From: Pseudomonadota bacterium
GTDB taxonomy: Bacteria; Pseudomonadota; Alphaproteobacteria; Rhizobiales; Beijerinckiaceae
NCBI GenBank assembly: GCA_023386155.1
Contig: JAEWKH010000056.1
Span: 1 to 64,000, forward strand
Direction of reading: 5' to 3'
DNA: 64,000 bases
Shown here: positions 41,663 to 51,225 of the stretch, one piece after another
Position numbering within the stretch: position 1 is the first letter of the stretch
Layout: each line of letters starts with the position of its first letter
Notes under the pieces: generated by a model
Seen by the model: only the letters and a program-made list of their open reading frames with translations
The model's database searches: none
Told to the model about the DNA's origin: nothing
Translations under genes and position numbers: made by a program

Positions 41663-43060
41663 ATGAAGGATATTTCCTGCAAGCTCCTCGTCATCGGAGC
41701 TGGTCCCGGGGGCTATGTCTGCGCCATCCGCGCCGGGCAATTGGGAATCGACACGGTCATCGTCGAGATGGCGAAGCCCGGCGGAACCTGCCTCAATGTC
41801 GGCTGCATTCCGTCCAAGGCGCTCATTCACGCGGCGGAGGAATACGAGAAGATCGCGCACTTGGCGAACGGACGTAACGCCCTCGGGATCAGGACGACGA
41901 AGCCCGAGCTCGACCTCTCCCAGACCATCGCCTGGAAGGACGGCATCGTCGGGCGCCTCAACAGCGGCGTGTCCGGGCTGCTCAAGAAAGCGAAGGTCAA
42001 GATCGTCCAGGGCCGGGCACGCTTTCGCGACGGCAGGACGGTCGAGGTGGAAACGGAAATGGGGCGCCAGGTCATCCGGGCCGAGAATATCGTGATCGCA
42101 ACCGGATCCGCTCCCGTCGAGTTGCCGGGCCTGCCGTTCGGCGGACCCGTGATCTCTTCCACCGAGGCGCTGTCGCTCACCGATGTTCCGGAGCGCCTCG
42201 TCGTGGTCGGCGGCGGCTATATCGGCCTGGAGCTCGGCACGGCTTTCGCGAAGATGGGAGCGAAGGTGAGCGTCGTCGAGGCCCAATCCCGCATCCTGCC
42301 GCAATACGATGCGGAACTGACACGCCCTGTCGCCAAGAGGCTGCAGGTTCTCGGAATCGAGGTGATGACCGGCGCCAAAGCGAGAGGCTTGGCGAAGGCC
42401 GGCGGTGCGCTGCTGGTCGAAGCGGCGGATGGGGCGGAGGTCTCGCTCGCAGCCGACAAGATCCTCGTCACGGTCGGACGGAGGCCGATGACGCAGGGCT
42501 GGGGGCTGGACGAACTCGTCCTCGACATGGACGGACCTTTCATCCGCATCGACGAGCGATGCCGAACCTCCATGCGCGGGATCTATGCCATCGGAGATGT
42601 GACCGGCGAGCCCATGCTGGCTCACCGCGCCATGGCGCAGGGTGAGATGGTGGCCGAGATCGTCGCGGGCCACAAACGCGTCTGGGACAAGCGCAGCATC
42701 CCGGCGATCTGCTTCACGGATCCCGAGATCGTCACCGTGGGATTGTCTCCCGAGGAGGCGCGTCGAGCAGATATGGACATCAAGATCGGTCAGTTTCCGT
42801 TCTCGGCCAACGGCCGGGCGATGACCAGAATTGGCGAGGATGGCTTCGTGCGCGTCGTCGCCCGTGCGGATAATCATCTGGTGCTTGGCATTCAAGCGGT
42901 CGGCCAGGGTGTTTCCGAAATGGCAGCGGCCTTTGGACTCGCGATGGAAATGGGCGCACGCCTGGAGGATATTGGCGGGACGATCCACGCTCACCCGACG
43001 CAAGGCGAGGCTTTCCAGGAAGCGGCGCTCAAGGCCTTGGGGCAGGAGCTACATATTTGA
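41663..43060 (+). CDS. lpdV: Dihydrolipoyl dehydrogenase (E3) of the branched-chain complex
   Basis: A 465-residue flavoprotein. FAD motif GAGPGGYVCAIRAGQLG (about residues 12-28), redox-active disulphide GGTCLNVGCIPSKAL (Cys42/Cys47 region), NAD motif VVGGGYIGLELGTAFAKMG and the C-terminal His-Glu in HAHPTQGEA. It reoxidises the lipoyl groups. The start at 41663 is 5 bases after the E2 stop. It is dedicated to this operon by position. Confidence 0.94.
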   Translation: MKDISCKLLVIGAGPGGYVCAIRAGQLGIDTVIVEMAKPGGTCLNVGCIPSKALIHAAEEYEKIAHLANGRNALGIRTTKPELDLSQTIAWKDGIVGRLNSGVSGLLKKAKVKIVQGRARFRDGRTVEVETEMGRQVIRAENIVIATGSAPVELPGLPFGGPVISSTEALSLTDVPERLVVVGGGYIGLELGTAFAKMGAKVSVVEAQSRILPQYDAELTRPVAKRLQVLGIEVMTGAKARGLAKAGGALLVEAADGAEVSLAADKILVTVGRRPMTQGWGLDELVLDMDGPFIRIDERCRTSMRGIYAIGDVTGEPMLAHRAMAQGEMVAEIVAGHKRVWDKRSIPAICFTDPEIVTVGLSPEEARRADMDIKIGQFPFSANGRAMTRIGEDGFVRVVARADNHLVLGIQAVGQGVSEMAAAFGLAMEMGARLEDIGGTIHAHPTQGEAFQEAALKALGQELHI

Positions 43061-43082
43061 CACCGTGCCATGTCGCTGTCTT

Positions 43083-43163
43083 AGCGCATCGTGCGGAAAA
43101 GTGGGTCCGGTTTCTCGCACTCAACGATGCGCTCTCTATAGGCGGAGCATCGGATGCTCTAGG
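43083..43163. repeat. Palindromic interspersed repeat, copy 3
   Basis: It starts AGCGCATCGTGCGGAAAAGT, carries the core AAGTGGGTCCGG (one change from AAGTGGATCCGG in the other copies), and ends GCATCGGATGCTCTAGGG. Inner arms around GCGCATCGT/ACGATGCGC pair. Its right end overlaps the receiver-cyclase gene on the minus strand and supplies its TAG stop. It lies between two converging genes. Confidence 0.7.
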
Positions 43164-44205
43164 GAGAGATAACAACGCTGTAGGCTTCCAGATCGCCCTT
43201 GCCCTTGATTGGGATCGGGCCAAGCGGAGCGGCCTTGATGCGGGTTTTCACGGCCTCCCACACGGCCGCGCTGACATTGATGCTGCTGCTCGTGCCATAG
43301 GCTGCCAGGCGCGCGGCGACATTCACGGTATCGCCCCAGATATCGAAGCTGAACTTCTGCCGGCCGACGACGCCAGCCACCACAGGACCGACATGAATTC
43401 CCACCCGCACATCCCACGGAATCGGCAACTGTCGGGCTGAGGCGATAGTCGAGGCGGCACATTCAATGCTGGCCATCACCGGGTCGGCATTCGGCAGGAG
43501 AAGGCCGGCGGTGGCGAGAAGTCCGTCACCGATCGTCTTGATCTTCTCAAGCCCATGTTCCGTCGCGTTGTCCTCAAAGGCCGTGGCAAAGACGTGAAGG
43601 TTGGCGACGATCTCCTCAGGCGCGAGAAGATCGCAATAGGCCGTGAACCCGACCACGTCCGCAAAGAGCACGACGACATTCTCATACCGACGGGGTGTGA
43701 CGCTCTGATAGCGTTCGAGCTCATCCACCGCCTGAGCTGGGAGAAGGGCATGAAGAAGCGCCTCGGCCCGGGCGCGTTGTCGCTTGATCTCCTCAATATA
43801 GCTCTTTTCCTGGTCGTGCAGCCGCTTCTTTTCCAGGCAAGCACCGACCCTGGCCCGCAGCAAGGCCGGATTGAACGGCTTTGGCAGGTAATCTTCCGCG
43901 CCAAGCTCGATGCAACGGACGACGCTCTCGAACTCGGAAAGCGCCGAGATCATCAGGACCGGGATATCGCGCGTTGCCGGATCGGATTTCAGGCATTTCA
44001 GAACCTCGTATCCATTCATCTCTGGCATCATGATGTCGAGGAGGATGAGATCGAACCGTTCTTGGGCGATCTTGTCCAGCGCTTCACGACCATTCTCGGC
44101 AGTGGCCACATCCGTCCAGCCCTCCCGCTGCAAGCGCCGCGTCAAGGTATATCGGTTGTCTTCGTTGTCATCCACGACGAGGATGCGAGCTCCGGCATAG
44201 ATCAT
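43159..44205 (-). CDS. Response regulator with class III adenylate cyclase output
   Basis: A 348-residue protein. Residues 6-123 form a receiver with phospho-acceptor Asp57 (FDLILLD) and Lys109 (LPKPF). A coiled linker follows (about 124-150), then a class III cyclase domain (175-345) with metal ligands Asp183 (FADVVGFT) and Asp227 (TIGDG), adenine-selecting Lys223 and Asp288, and transition-state Asn295/Arg299 in WGDTVNVAARL. All catalytic residues are present, so it should make cAMP. I chose the ATG at 44205, which overlaps the stop of the preceding receiver gene by 4 bases (ATGA). Last gene of a four-gene signalling operon. Confidence 0.92.
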   Translation of the reverse strand: MIYAGARILVVDDNEDNRYTLTRRLQREGWTDVATAENGREALDKIAQERFDLILLDIMMPEMNGYEVLKCLKSDPATRDIPVLMISALSEFESVVRCIELGAEDYLPKPFNPALLRARVGACLEKKRLHDQEKSYIEEIKRQRARAEALLHALLPAQAVDELERYQSVTPRRYENVVVLFADVVGFTAYCDLLAPEEIVANLHVFATAFEDNATEHGLEKIKTIGDGLLATAGLLLPNADPVMASIECAASTIASARQLPIPWDVRVGIHVGPVVAGVVGRQKFSFDIWGDTVNVAARLAAYGTSSSINVSAAVWEAVKTRIKAAPLGPIPIKGKGDLEAYSVVISP

Positions 44206-44579
44206 GGCGGAATCCGATTCCATAGAAGGCTGCCGATCTTCGCCAGAAGCCTCTCGAAATCGATTGGCTTGGCATCGTATTCGTCGCAACCCGCCGCCAG
44301 GGCGCGCTCGCGGTCGCCAGGCATCGTGTGCGCGGAAAGGGCGATGATCGGGACTTTGCTGGTGTCAGGGGCTTCCTTCAGCAGGCGAGTCGCACTCCAG
44401 CCATCCATGGATGGCAGGCCAAGATCCATCAGGATGAGATCAGGCGCCTTCTCCCGTGCCATCTCGATCCCCTGCTCGCCATCGGAGGCGACGATGACCT
44501 CGAAGCCATGCCGCTTCAGACGCTGAGACAGCATGTACACATTGTCCTCATTGTCCTCGACATACAGAATCCGGATCAT
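44202..44579 (-). CDS. Single-domain response regulator (DivK-like)
   Basis: A 125-residue stand-alone receiver with Asp8/Asn9-type acidic pocket (YVEDNEDN), phospho-acceptor Asp52 (LILMDLGLP) and Lys104 (YDAKPID). No output domain, so it likely relays phosphate between kinase and other partners. I chose the ATG at 44579, which overlaps the kinase stop by 4 bases (ATGA); its own end overlaps the cyclase start in the same way. Confidence 0.92.
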   Translation of the reverse strand: MIRILYVEDNEDNVYMLSQRLKRHGFEVIVASDGEQGIEMAREKAPDLILMDLGLPSMDGWSATRLLKEAPDTSKVPIIALSAHTMPGDRERALAAGCDEYDAKPIDFERLLAKIGSLLWNRIPP

Positions 44580-47500
44580 GTTCGCTCCCGATGGTGGACG
44601 CGCCCAAGTCTCAGGCAATCGACAATCACCTCCCGCAAAGTGGAAAGAACCTCGTCTTTCCCGCCGGGCCGCTTGCGCAGGATTCTCCCAATGCCGCCAT
44701 TGAGGCGCCGGAGGTCCTCGCTGCTGAGGTCCGCCGCCGTCAGAACGATCAAGGGTAGATGACGGGTCTTCTCATCCCGGCGAATCTCGTCGACGAACTC
44801 GAAACCATCGAGCTCCGGCATCATCAGGTCCAGAAGGATGATGTCGGGATTGATGAGGGGCAGCCGTCCAAGTGCAACCCGTCCGTTCTCCGCTTCGGCA
44901 ACCTCCCATCCATTCTCTCGAAGGATGCGGGTCAGCCATCCACGGGTATGGGCGTCATCCTCGACGACCAGAACGCGCGGGCTCGCATGCTCTGGACGGC
45001 AGGACGCCAGCGCCTTCAGGAGACATTCCCGGTTAACCGGCTTCGTCAGGTAGGCTGCGGCTCCAAGGGCATAGCCGCGATTCTCCTCATCGAGGATTGT
45101 CACCATGATGACGGGAATGTCTCTCAGCTCGGCATCCCGCTTCAATTCCTGCAGAGTGCCCCAGCCATCGAGATCGGACATCAGGACATCGAGCGTGATG
45201 ACGGAGGGCTGGTAGTCACGGGCCATCTGAATGCCCTGGCGGCCGCTGCTCGCTGTCATGACCTCGAAGCCTTCGCGTGCAAGGATCTGCCGCAGGATAT
45301 CCCGTGACGTATCCTCGTCATCGATAACCAAGGCACGCTGTCCTCGACCAGCAGGTTGCGAATGGATCGGCGAGAGCTTCATCCCGGAATGGATGCCGCG
45401 CCTGTCAGGCGTCCCTCGACCGGCAGGAAGCGTGACAGTGAAAGTGCTCCCTTTCCCGACTGAACTGCGAACCTCGATGTCCCCGCCCATGATGCGACAG
45501 AGACGGCGGCTGATAGCGAGACCAAGTCCGGTTCCTCCATACTTTCGCGTCGTCGAGCTGTCGGCCTGAGTGAATTCCTGAAAGAGCTTGGCGCATTGTT
45601 CATCTGTCAGGCCGATTCCTGTGTCCTGTACGGAAATCGACACCTGATCCCCGGCGGGGCCGGTTACCCGGTTGGCCCGGAGAGTGATGGTGCCGCTTTT
45701 GGTGAACTTGCAGGCATTGCTCAGAAGATTGAGCACCACTTGGCGAATTCGGACGGGATCTGCATGAATGCGGCCCAGATTTCGAGAGAACTCGATATCG
45801 AGGCTGTTTCCGTTCTTCGCCGCAAGGGGTTCCGCCGTTCTGAAGACGTCCTCCAGCAGGCATTCGAGATCGATCTCCTCGGAATGGAGTTCGAGTTTCC
45901 CGGATTCGATCTTGGCGAGATCGAGAATCTCATTAATGAGTGCCAGGAGGTGAGAACCGGCATGATGGATGCGTTCCAGAGGCTCGATCAATGGTCCGTC
46001 GCCCGTCTCCTGGGCATCCTCCTTCAGCATCTCGGTGATCCCGATGATGGCATTCAGGGGCGTCCTCAGTTCATGGCTCATATTAGTGAGGAACTGGCTC
46101 TTTGCCCTGGTGGCAGCCATGGCCTGGTCTCGGGCAAGCTCAAGCTGTGCCGCGTGACGCTTGATCTGGGTAACGTCCGTGTAGACGGCAACGGTTCCGC
46201 CCCCGGCGATCCTACGTTCGCTCACCTGAATCCAACGATCCCCATTACGGTGTTGGGTTTCGGATGCAACAGGATTCCTGTGGCGGGCCATTCTCTCGGC
46301 CACCCAAGCGTCGATCCGACCCTCTGCTTCCTGAATGAGACCCAGTTCCGCAGCGCGCCGGATCACGGTCTCGAACGGAGTGCCTGGCGTCATCGGCACA
46401 TTCGTTGCGGGATAGAGCAGTTCCTCATAGCGGCTGTTACACAATACGAGACGATCGTCGGCATCATAGAGTGCAAAACCCTCGTTGATGCTCTCGATGG
46501 CGTCGATCAGGCGTTGCCGGGCTCCGGCTACCTCGCGCAGGTTCTTTTCCTCGACCTCGATCGCTGTGTCACGGAAGACGGATAGAGCCCTCGCCATCTG
46601 TCCGATCTCATCGCCTCTGTCGACCGGGATAGGAGCACGCAAGTTTCCGCCGGCGATCGCCAGCATGGAGTCGCTCAGGTTGCGAAGGCGTGCGACCAGA
46701 TTGCGGTCGACATAGAGCCAGACGATGAGAAGCGAGCTGAGGAGGCTCAAGGCGACGACACCGCGGAGCACATTGTTGCCGACACGCTGCGCCATCAACG
46801 CTTCCTTGCTCGCCGTCTGAATATCCAGCCGGGCCGTATCGACGAGCCCGTCGACGGCCTTCGTAAGCTGCGACGAGAGCCCTGCATTCTCCTGCAGGAG
46901 GCGCTCAGCATCTTCTACCAGCCCGAGCTCCGTCCTCCGGGTAGATAGCAGGCTGTCAGCACCCTCGACCAATTTGGCGAAGTCAGAGATGCGCTGATCG
47001 AAACGGGAGCGTAGACGAGAATCGGCCAGGTCGGCCGAGATTTGCCGCAGGGCTGAGAGAGAGCGGTTCAATGGAAAACTCAGGACGGCGATATCCGCGA
47101 TATTCTCGGCCAGGGAGGCTTTGAGCAAGCCATCGCCAAGCGCCGCGAATTCCAGTTGGGCCTTTTGCATCAGCAGGTCTTCGGCAATCTCCTGGATGAT
47201 CACGGCTGGCGGTTGGGGCGAGCCTTGAGTTGGCTGCTCGCGACGTGAGGCAGCAAACTTCGAGTCGAGAACCACGAGGGCTGGAGCGACAAGGCGTTGT
47301 GCTGCCACGGTGGCATTTGAAAGGCGCCGCAGGAGAGCATCCTTGTGAGCCGAAACGGCAAGGCGGCCAGCGACAAGTCCGGCGAGTGCCGTGAGATTGC
47401 GACGAAGTCTTTCGACGGCAGGCTCTATTGCCGTCCCCATTGCGGGATCGACATCGCTCCTGATCTGTGCAAGCAGCATCTCCAGGCGGTCGACCTCCGC

Positions 47501-47764
47501 GGTGATCGTCGCCGAGACCTCCTGGTATTGCGCTTGCGATCGGGCGCTCAGCAAGGTAGGCGCGGCCGCGACGATGCGCTCGGCTTGACGGGATAGATCG
47601 AGAGCCGTGAGAGCCGAGGGGACACGTTGCTCCGTGATCCGCTCGATGACATAGGCCATCTGGCGGAAGGCGTAGGTGCCTGCAGCAGCGGCAAGGACCG
47701 CGAAGGCGCTGATTCCGAGAAACGCAAGCAGAAGGCGCCAGCGGACGCTCAGTCGGACAGGCAT
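44576..47764 (-). CDS. TorS-like hybrid sensor histidine kinase with two receivers
   Basis: A 1062-residue membrane kinase. TM1 spans about residues 10-32, an all-helical periplasmic sensor about 34-330, TM2 about 333-351, HAMP about 352-405, PAS-like domain about 415-535, then HisKA with phospho-His564 (NMSHELRTPLN), HATPase (N box LLSNACKF, G boxes DTGIG and GTGLG) and two receivers with Asp859 and Asp979. The helical periplasmic region and the binding-protein gene just upstream recall TorS with TorT. It lacks an Hpt domain. It likely passes phosphate to the receiver and receiver-cyclase encoded downstream. Confidence 0.92.
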   Translation of the reverse strand: MPVRLSVRWRLLLAFLGISAFAVLAAAAGTYAFRQMAYVIERITEQRVPSALTALDLSRQAERIVAAAPTLLSARSQAQYQEVSATITAEVDRLEMLLAQIRSDVDPAMGTAIEPAVERLRRNLTALAGLVAGRLAVSAHKDALLRRLSNATVAAQRLVAPALVVLDSKFAASRREQPTQGSPQPPAVIIQEIAEDLLMQKAQLEFAALGDGLLKASLAENIADIAVLSFPLNRSLSALRQISADLADSRLRSRFDQRISDFAKLVEGADSLLSTRRTELGLVEDAERLLQENAGLSSQLTKAVDGLVDTARLDIQTASKEALMAQRVGNNVLRGVVALSLLSSLLIVWLYVDRNLVARLRNLSDSMLAIAGGNLRAPIPVDRGDEIGQMARALSVFRDTAIEVEEKNLREVAGARQRLIDAIESINEGFALYDADDRLVLCNSRYEELLYPATNVPMTPGTPFETVIRRAAELGLIQEAEGRIDAWVAERMARHRNPVASETQHRNGDRWIQVSERRIAGGGTVAVYTDVTQIKRHAAQLELARDQAMAATRAKSQFLTNMSHELRTPLNAIIGITEMLKEDAQETGDGPLIEPLERIHHAGSHLLALINEILDLAKIESGKLELHSEEIDLECLLEDVFRTAEPLAAKNGNSLDIEFSRNLGRIHADPVRIRQVVLNLLSNACKFTKSGTITLRANRVTGPAGDQVSISVQDTGIGLTDEQCAKLFQEFTQADSSTTRKYGGTGLGLAISRRLCRIMGGDIEVRSSVGKGSTFTVTLPAGRGTPDRRGIHSGMKLSPIHSQPAGRGQRALVIDDEDTSRDILRQILAREGFEVMTASSGRQGIQMARDYQPSVITLDVLMSDLDGWGTLQELKRDAELRDIPVIMVTILDEENRGYALGAAAYLTKPVNRECLLKALASCRPEHASPRVLVVEDDAHTRGWLTRILRENGWEVAEAENGRVALGRLPLINPDIILLDLMMPELDGFEFVDEIRRDEKTRHLPLIVLTAADLSSEDLRRLNGGIGRILRKRPGGKDEVLSTLREVIVDCLRLGRVHHRERT

Positions 47765-47788
47765 GATGGTAAGGGCATTGCCCCTCCC

Positions 47789-48886
47789 TCACTCCAGAGG
47801 AACATATCGATCGCTCTGCCAGACGAACCATTCGAAGCCGGGCTGCCTTACATCGCCCTTCTCGTCGAAACGGATCTGACCGAGGACCGTATCGAACTCG
47901 TTGCTGCGCAGAGCGCCGATGACGGATTTGGCTTCCGTCGATCCTGCTGTCGCGACGGCCTGAGCCCAGGCCTGGATAGCTCCGTAGCTGTAGAGCGTAT
48001 AACCTTCAGGCTCGAAGCCTTGCTGGCGAAAGCGTTCGACGACAGATGCCGCCGCTGGGCTTCGGCGCGGGTCGCGAAATGACGTGAAGAGCGTGCCTTT
48101 CCCGGCTTCTCCCGTGACCTGCACGAAGGCTTCGCTGGCAATTCCGTCCCCCGACACCAATTGCAGCCGATAGCCCTCCTCAAAAGCGCCGCGGATCAGC
48201 AATGCGGCTTCTCGGTAATAGCCGCCGAAATAGACGACCTCGACCCTGGCTTCCCGCAGCTTCGCAATCAGCGAGGAATAGTCGCTCTGGCCGGGGACAA
48301 GGTCCTCAAAAAGAGTTTCGGATATGCCGTGCTTGCGGAGTTGCCGCCGGGTTTCCTCGGCGAGGCCCTTCCCGTAGACGGAGTTGTCGCTGACGATCGC
48401 AATCTTGGTGTCCCGCCATCGTGCAGCAAGGAAATCGCCGGCGATGGCGCCCTGCTGATCGTCGCGGCCGCAAATACGGAAAACGTTGGACCGGCCCTCT
48501 TCCGTGAGACGCGGATTGGTCGAAGCGGGCGTCATCTGGATGATGCCTGCTCTCGCATAGACCGCGGATGCCGGAATCGACGCGCCTGAGCACTGGTGAC
48601 CAACAATGAACGACACCTTGGCCGCAACAAGCCGCTGCGCGGCAGCAATCGCCTGACCGCTGTCGCACGCATCATCGATGGAAATGAGCCGTACTTGCTG
48701 GCCGAGGATCCCGCCGGCGGCATTCAAATCCGCGATGGCCAATTCGACACCCTGCTGCTGCTGCTCGCCTTGGTAGGCATTCGGTCCTGTCAGAGCTCCT
48801 GCCATTCCGATCAGGATCTCGGCATTGGCTGCAGCCGCGCTCATGGCCCAAGCGACGACGGAGAGACACCGCAGTAGCTGTATCAT
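47789..48886 (-). CDS. Periplasmic binding protein of the LIV type, predicted co-sensor
   Basis: A 365-residue type I binding protein with a signal peptide ending in AAANAE (about residue 24) and then ILIGMAGALTGPNAYQGEQQQQGVELAIADLNAAGG, the family start. I chose the ATG at 48886, with GGGAGG a few bases upstream. No permease or ATPase gene is near; instead it is followed, 24 bp on, by the hybrid kinase. It probably detects a small molecule and presents it to the kinase's periplasmic domain. Ligand unknown. Confidence 0.88.
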   Translation of the reverse strand: MIQLLRCLSVVAWAMSAAAANAEILIGMAGALTGPNAYQGEQQQQGVELAIADLNAAGGILGQQVRLISIDDACDSGQAIAAAQRLVAAKVSFIVGHQCSGASIPASAVYARAGIIQMTPASTNPRLTEEGRSNVFRICGRDDQQGAIAGDFLAARWRDTKIAIVSDNSVYGKGLAEETRRQLRKHGISETLFEDLVPGQSDYSSLIAKLREARVEVVYFGGYYREAALLIRGAFEEGYRLQLVSGDGIASEAFVQVTGEAGKGTLFTSFRDPRRSPAAASVVERFRQQGFEPEGYTLYSYGAIQAWAQAVATAGSTEAKSVIGALRSNEFDTVLGQIRFDEKGDVRQPGFEWFVWQSDRYVPLE

Positions 48887-49221
48887 AGTGAGCCTCCCGA
48901 GATCCGGGTGCATCAAGGAGTGCCTGCCGCTGATCCAGAAGGTTAATCGTTACAACAGATCATCTTTGGTTTCTAAGCATCGTATGCGTGCCGAAGGCCT
49001 TGCCATGACCCACGAAACCTTCCGCCGACAGCAATAGGCTAAGCTCCAGATCGCATACTAAACGATCTGATCAGGAGGGTCGATGCCGTTAATCCATACT
49101 TTCAAGGAAAGCAGGAACTGCGCCTGCCATGTGACGGGTACGCTGGGATGCACGGGCCCTTCAGGTTTCAGCCCGCGTTGCTCATTTCGGATGGTGAGCC
49201 CGATTGAGTGTCCGATCGCCT
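48887..49221. other. Intergenic region upstream of the signalling operon
   Basis: It should hold the promoter of the leftward binding-protein operon. A stem CAGATCG/CGATCTG (49047-49069) lies in the middle. A rightward frame from 49083 has a good AGGAGG but runs into the antisense of the subtilase gene and is not called. Nothing else is supported. Confidence 0.4.
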
Positions 49222-51225
49222 TCATGGGAGTTCCGTCCCCCGCTCGGGTGCAGAATGAGCAATGGGTGTTTCTTCCAGAGGGAGCGAGCAGAGGTGCGCA
49301 GCTTGGAGGAGCCCATAGCCGTAAGTCTTGTCTCGGCCCGGCGGTCCAAGATCGAGAGTGCTGCTTTCGAGGATCGCCTGAAGGTCCGTCGAATGAAAAG
49401 TGTTACTGGTCGCGCTCAGGATGGCTGCCGCGGCCGATATGAAAGGTGCGGCGTAGGATGTGCCGCTTTTGGCGGAGGCGCCGCCGTCGGCCGAGGCGAC
49501 CCACAAGTCCACTCCAGGAGCGGCTAGGTCTATATACTCGCCCTGCGTTGCCCGAGAATAGATTGTGAGTTTCTTGTCCACGGCGGTGACGGCGATTACC
49601 CCGGGATAAGCGGCTGGATAGGACGGCTCTGCGCCTGCACCATTATTGCCAGCGGCTGCAACGATGATCATGCCCTTCTCCTGGGCCGCAGCAATCGCTC
49701 TTTTCAGGACTTCATTGTCCGAGCCGGACAGGCTCATGTTGACGACATGTACGCCGTGTTCCGCCAAGGCCTCCAACGCGCGAACGAGCGTTAGCACGTC
49801 CGTTCGGTCTGCAGTCCCGCCATCTCGATAAAAAGCGTCCACGGCCAGCAGCCTCGCTCCAGGCAGGAGCCCGGGGGTGCTGCTGCCGCTTCGGCCGACA
49901 AGGATTGCCGCGACAGCCGTGCCGTGATCGCGCAGAGAAGGGCTTCCGCGGAGATCGAGGTCATCCAGGACTTCTATCGCTTGCCCTTTCAGCGCTTCAT
50001 GATCGCGATTAATCCCCGTATCGATCAATCCGATAGTCGGAGCAGGGCCACATTGTTCCGACGCGGGCATGTTCCAGCCGATCAGGGAAATAGCCTCGCA
50101 GCTTGGGCCGACGCAGGATGAACCTTCATCCGTGTAGTAGTAATGATCGAAATCCGTTGCGGCCCCCGCGTCGACCACGCGAACCCTGCGTTGCGCCTCG
50201 CCAAGAGACATTCCGCGTGGCGGAATGAGCCTGACGACACTCACGAGAGTCCCCTTCGTCTGCACTTCCGTCCGGAAACCCTGGGCGTTTAGCCGAGCCA
50301 ACCCGGTTGGCGTGAGACCAGCCGCAACAATCGAATTCCTGGCGCGGATGGGTTTGGGAAGCGATCGATCTACTGTTGCTGCAGGGACCCCAGGGCGGGC
50401 GTTCGGCGTTCTGTGCGCTGCAACTGCCTTTTCGTTCTTTCTCCCGACCGCCTTGCCGCTTCCTGCTTGATGCTTCCCTTGCTGATCCGTGCGGGAGATC
50501 TGCCTTGATTCAGTGATGCCAGAATTGGATTTCGTCTTCGCAACGCTCTTGCGGTTTCTTGCCTTGTCGGCAGCTCTTTCAGGGGAGCTCGCGAGGGGAC
50601 GAAGGCCATTGGAGATGGCTCCGAAAAGAGCCGACAATCCTCCAGCTATCGCGGATGCAGGTGGGTTTGCCCCGAGTGTGCTTCCTGCTCTCGGGCCCGT
50701 CGTCCTTCCCATGTCGGATGACCTCCCTTGAGCATTCGAATGGTTCTGGCCGGAGGCGCCTTGACCCGATGCCCTGCCAGGATTCGCGGAGTTCCCCTGA
50801 TTTGATGCACGTCCTGACCCGTCGGAAGTACCCCGCCCGGCGTTCGCATTCTCTCCGCTGCGACCATTGCCGTTGCCGACACCGCCCGATGGGCCGCCCT
50901 CTCTACCGTTCCCACTATTCCCTGCATTGCCTGCCGCTCCACCGTTCCCGGGAGCGCCATTGCCGCCTGAATTCCCTTTACTTCCATCGTTTCCCTTGTT
51001 CCCGGAATTACCGTTATTCCCGGAATTGCCCTTGCCGCCTGAATTCCCGTTGCCATTGCCTCCGCCGTCTCCTCGCCCGCCGCCATCGTTGCCTTCCTTG
51101 GCAATAGCGGGTGCGGCCTCAAGGACCATGCCGCCGCTTTTTGCGATATCGATCTGGATCGTCACCGGGCAGGTAAGGGCGAAGCACGATACGGCGACCA
51201 AAAGACTGCGCTGGCTTGGTTTCAT
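49222..51225 (-). CDS. Subtilisin-like S8 serine peptidase with a Gly/Asn-rich N-terminal region
   Basis: A 667-residue secreted or surface protease. After a signal sequence (about residues 1-42) comes a Gly/Asn/Ser-rich low-complexity stretch (about 46-175), then a basic linker, and the S8 domain with catalytic Asp402 (GLIDTGIN), His434 (RDHGTAVA) and Ser590 (SGTSYAAP). All three are intact, so it should be active. The low-complexity region may be disordered or cell-wall associated. It is divergent from a DUF1236 gene and an ECF sigma/anti-sigma pair, which may be functionally linked. Confidence 0.93.
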   Translation of the reverse strand: MKPSQRSLLVAVSCFALTCPVTIQIDIAKSGGMVLEAAPAIAKEGNDGGGRGDGGGNGNGNSGGKGNSGNNGNSGNKGNDGSKGNSGGNGAPGNGGAAGNAGNSGNGREGGPSGGVGNGNGRSGENANAGRGTSDGSGRASNQGNSANPGRASGQGASGQNHSNAQGRSSDMGRTTGPRAGSTLGANPPASAIAGGLSALFGAISNGLRPLASSPERAADKARNRKSVAKTKSNSGITESRQISRTDQQGKHQAGSGKAVGRKNEKAVAAHRTPNARPGVPAATVDRSLPKPIRARNSIVAAGLTPTGLARLNAQGFRTEVQTKGTLVSVVRLIPPRGMSLGEAQRRVRVVDAGAATDFDHYYYTDEGSSCVGPSCEAISLIGWNMPASEQCGPAPTIGLIDTGINRDHEALKGQAIEVLDDLDLRGSPSLRDHGTAVAAILVGRSGSSTPGLLPGARLLAVDAFYRDGGTADRTDVLTLVRALEALAEHGVHVVNMSLSGSDNEVLKRAIAAAQEKGMIIVAAAGNNGAGAEPSYPAAYPGVIAVTAVDKKLTIYSRATQGEYIDLAAPGVDLWVASADGGASAKSGTSYAAPFISAAAAILSATSNTFHSTDLQAILESSTLDLGPPGRDKTYGYGLLQAAHLCSLPLEETPIAHSAPERGTELP

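Noticed and set aside
49083..49442. Rightward frame with a strong AGGAGG before its ATG
   Set aside because: Two thirds of it is antisense to the well-supported subtilase gene and the protein shows no family features; the AGGAGG may be chance.
50642..51122. Repetitive low-complexity DNA in the subtilase gene as a tandem repeat or CRISPR-like array
   Set aside because: The repetition follows Gly/Asn/Ser codons within an intact reading frame; there is no fixed repeat unit or spacer pattern.
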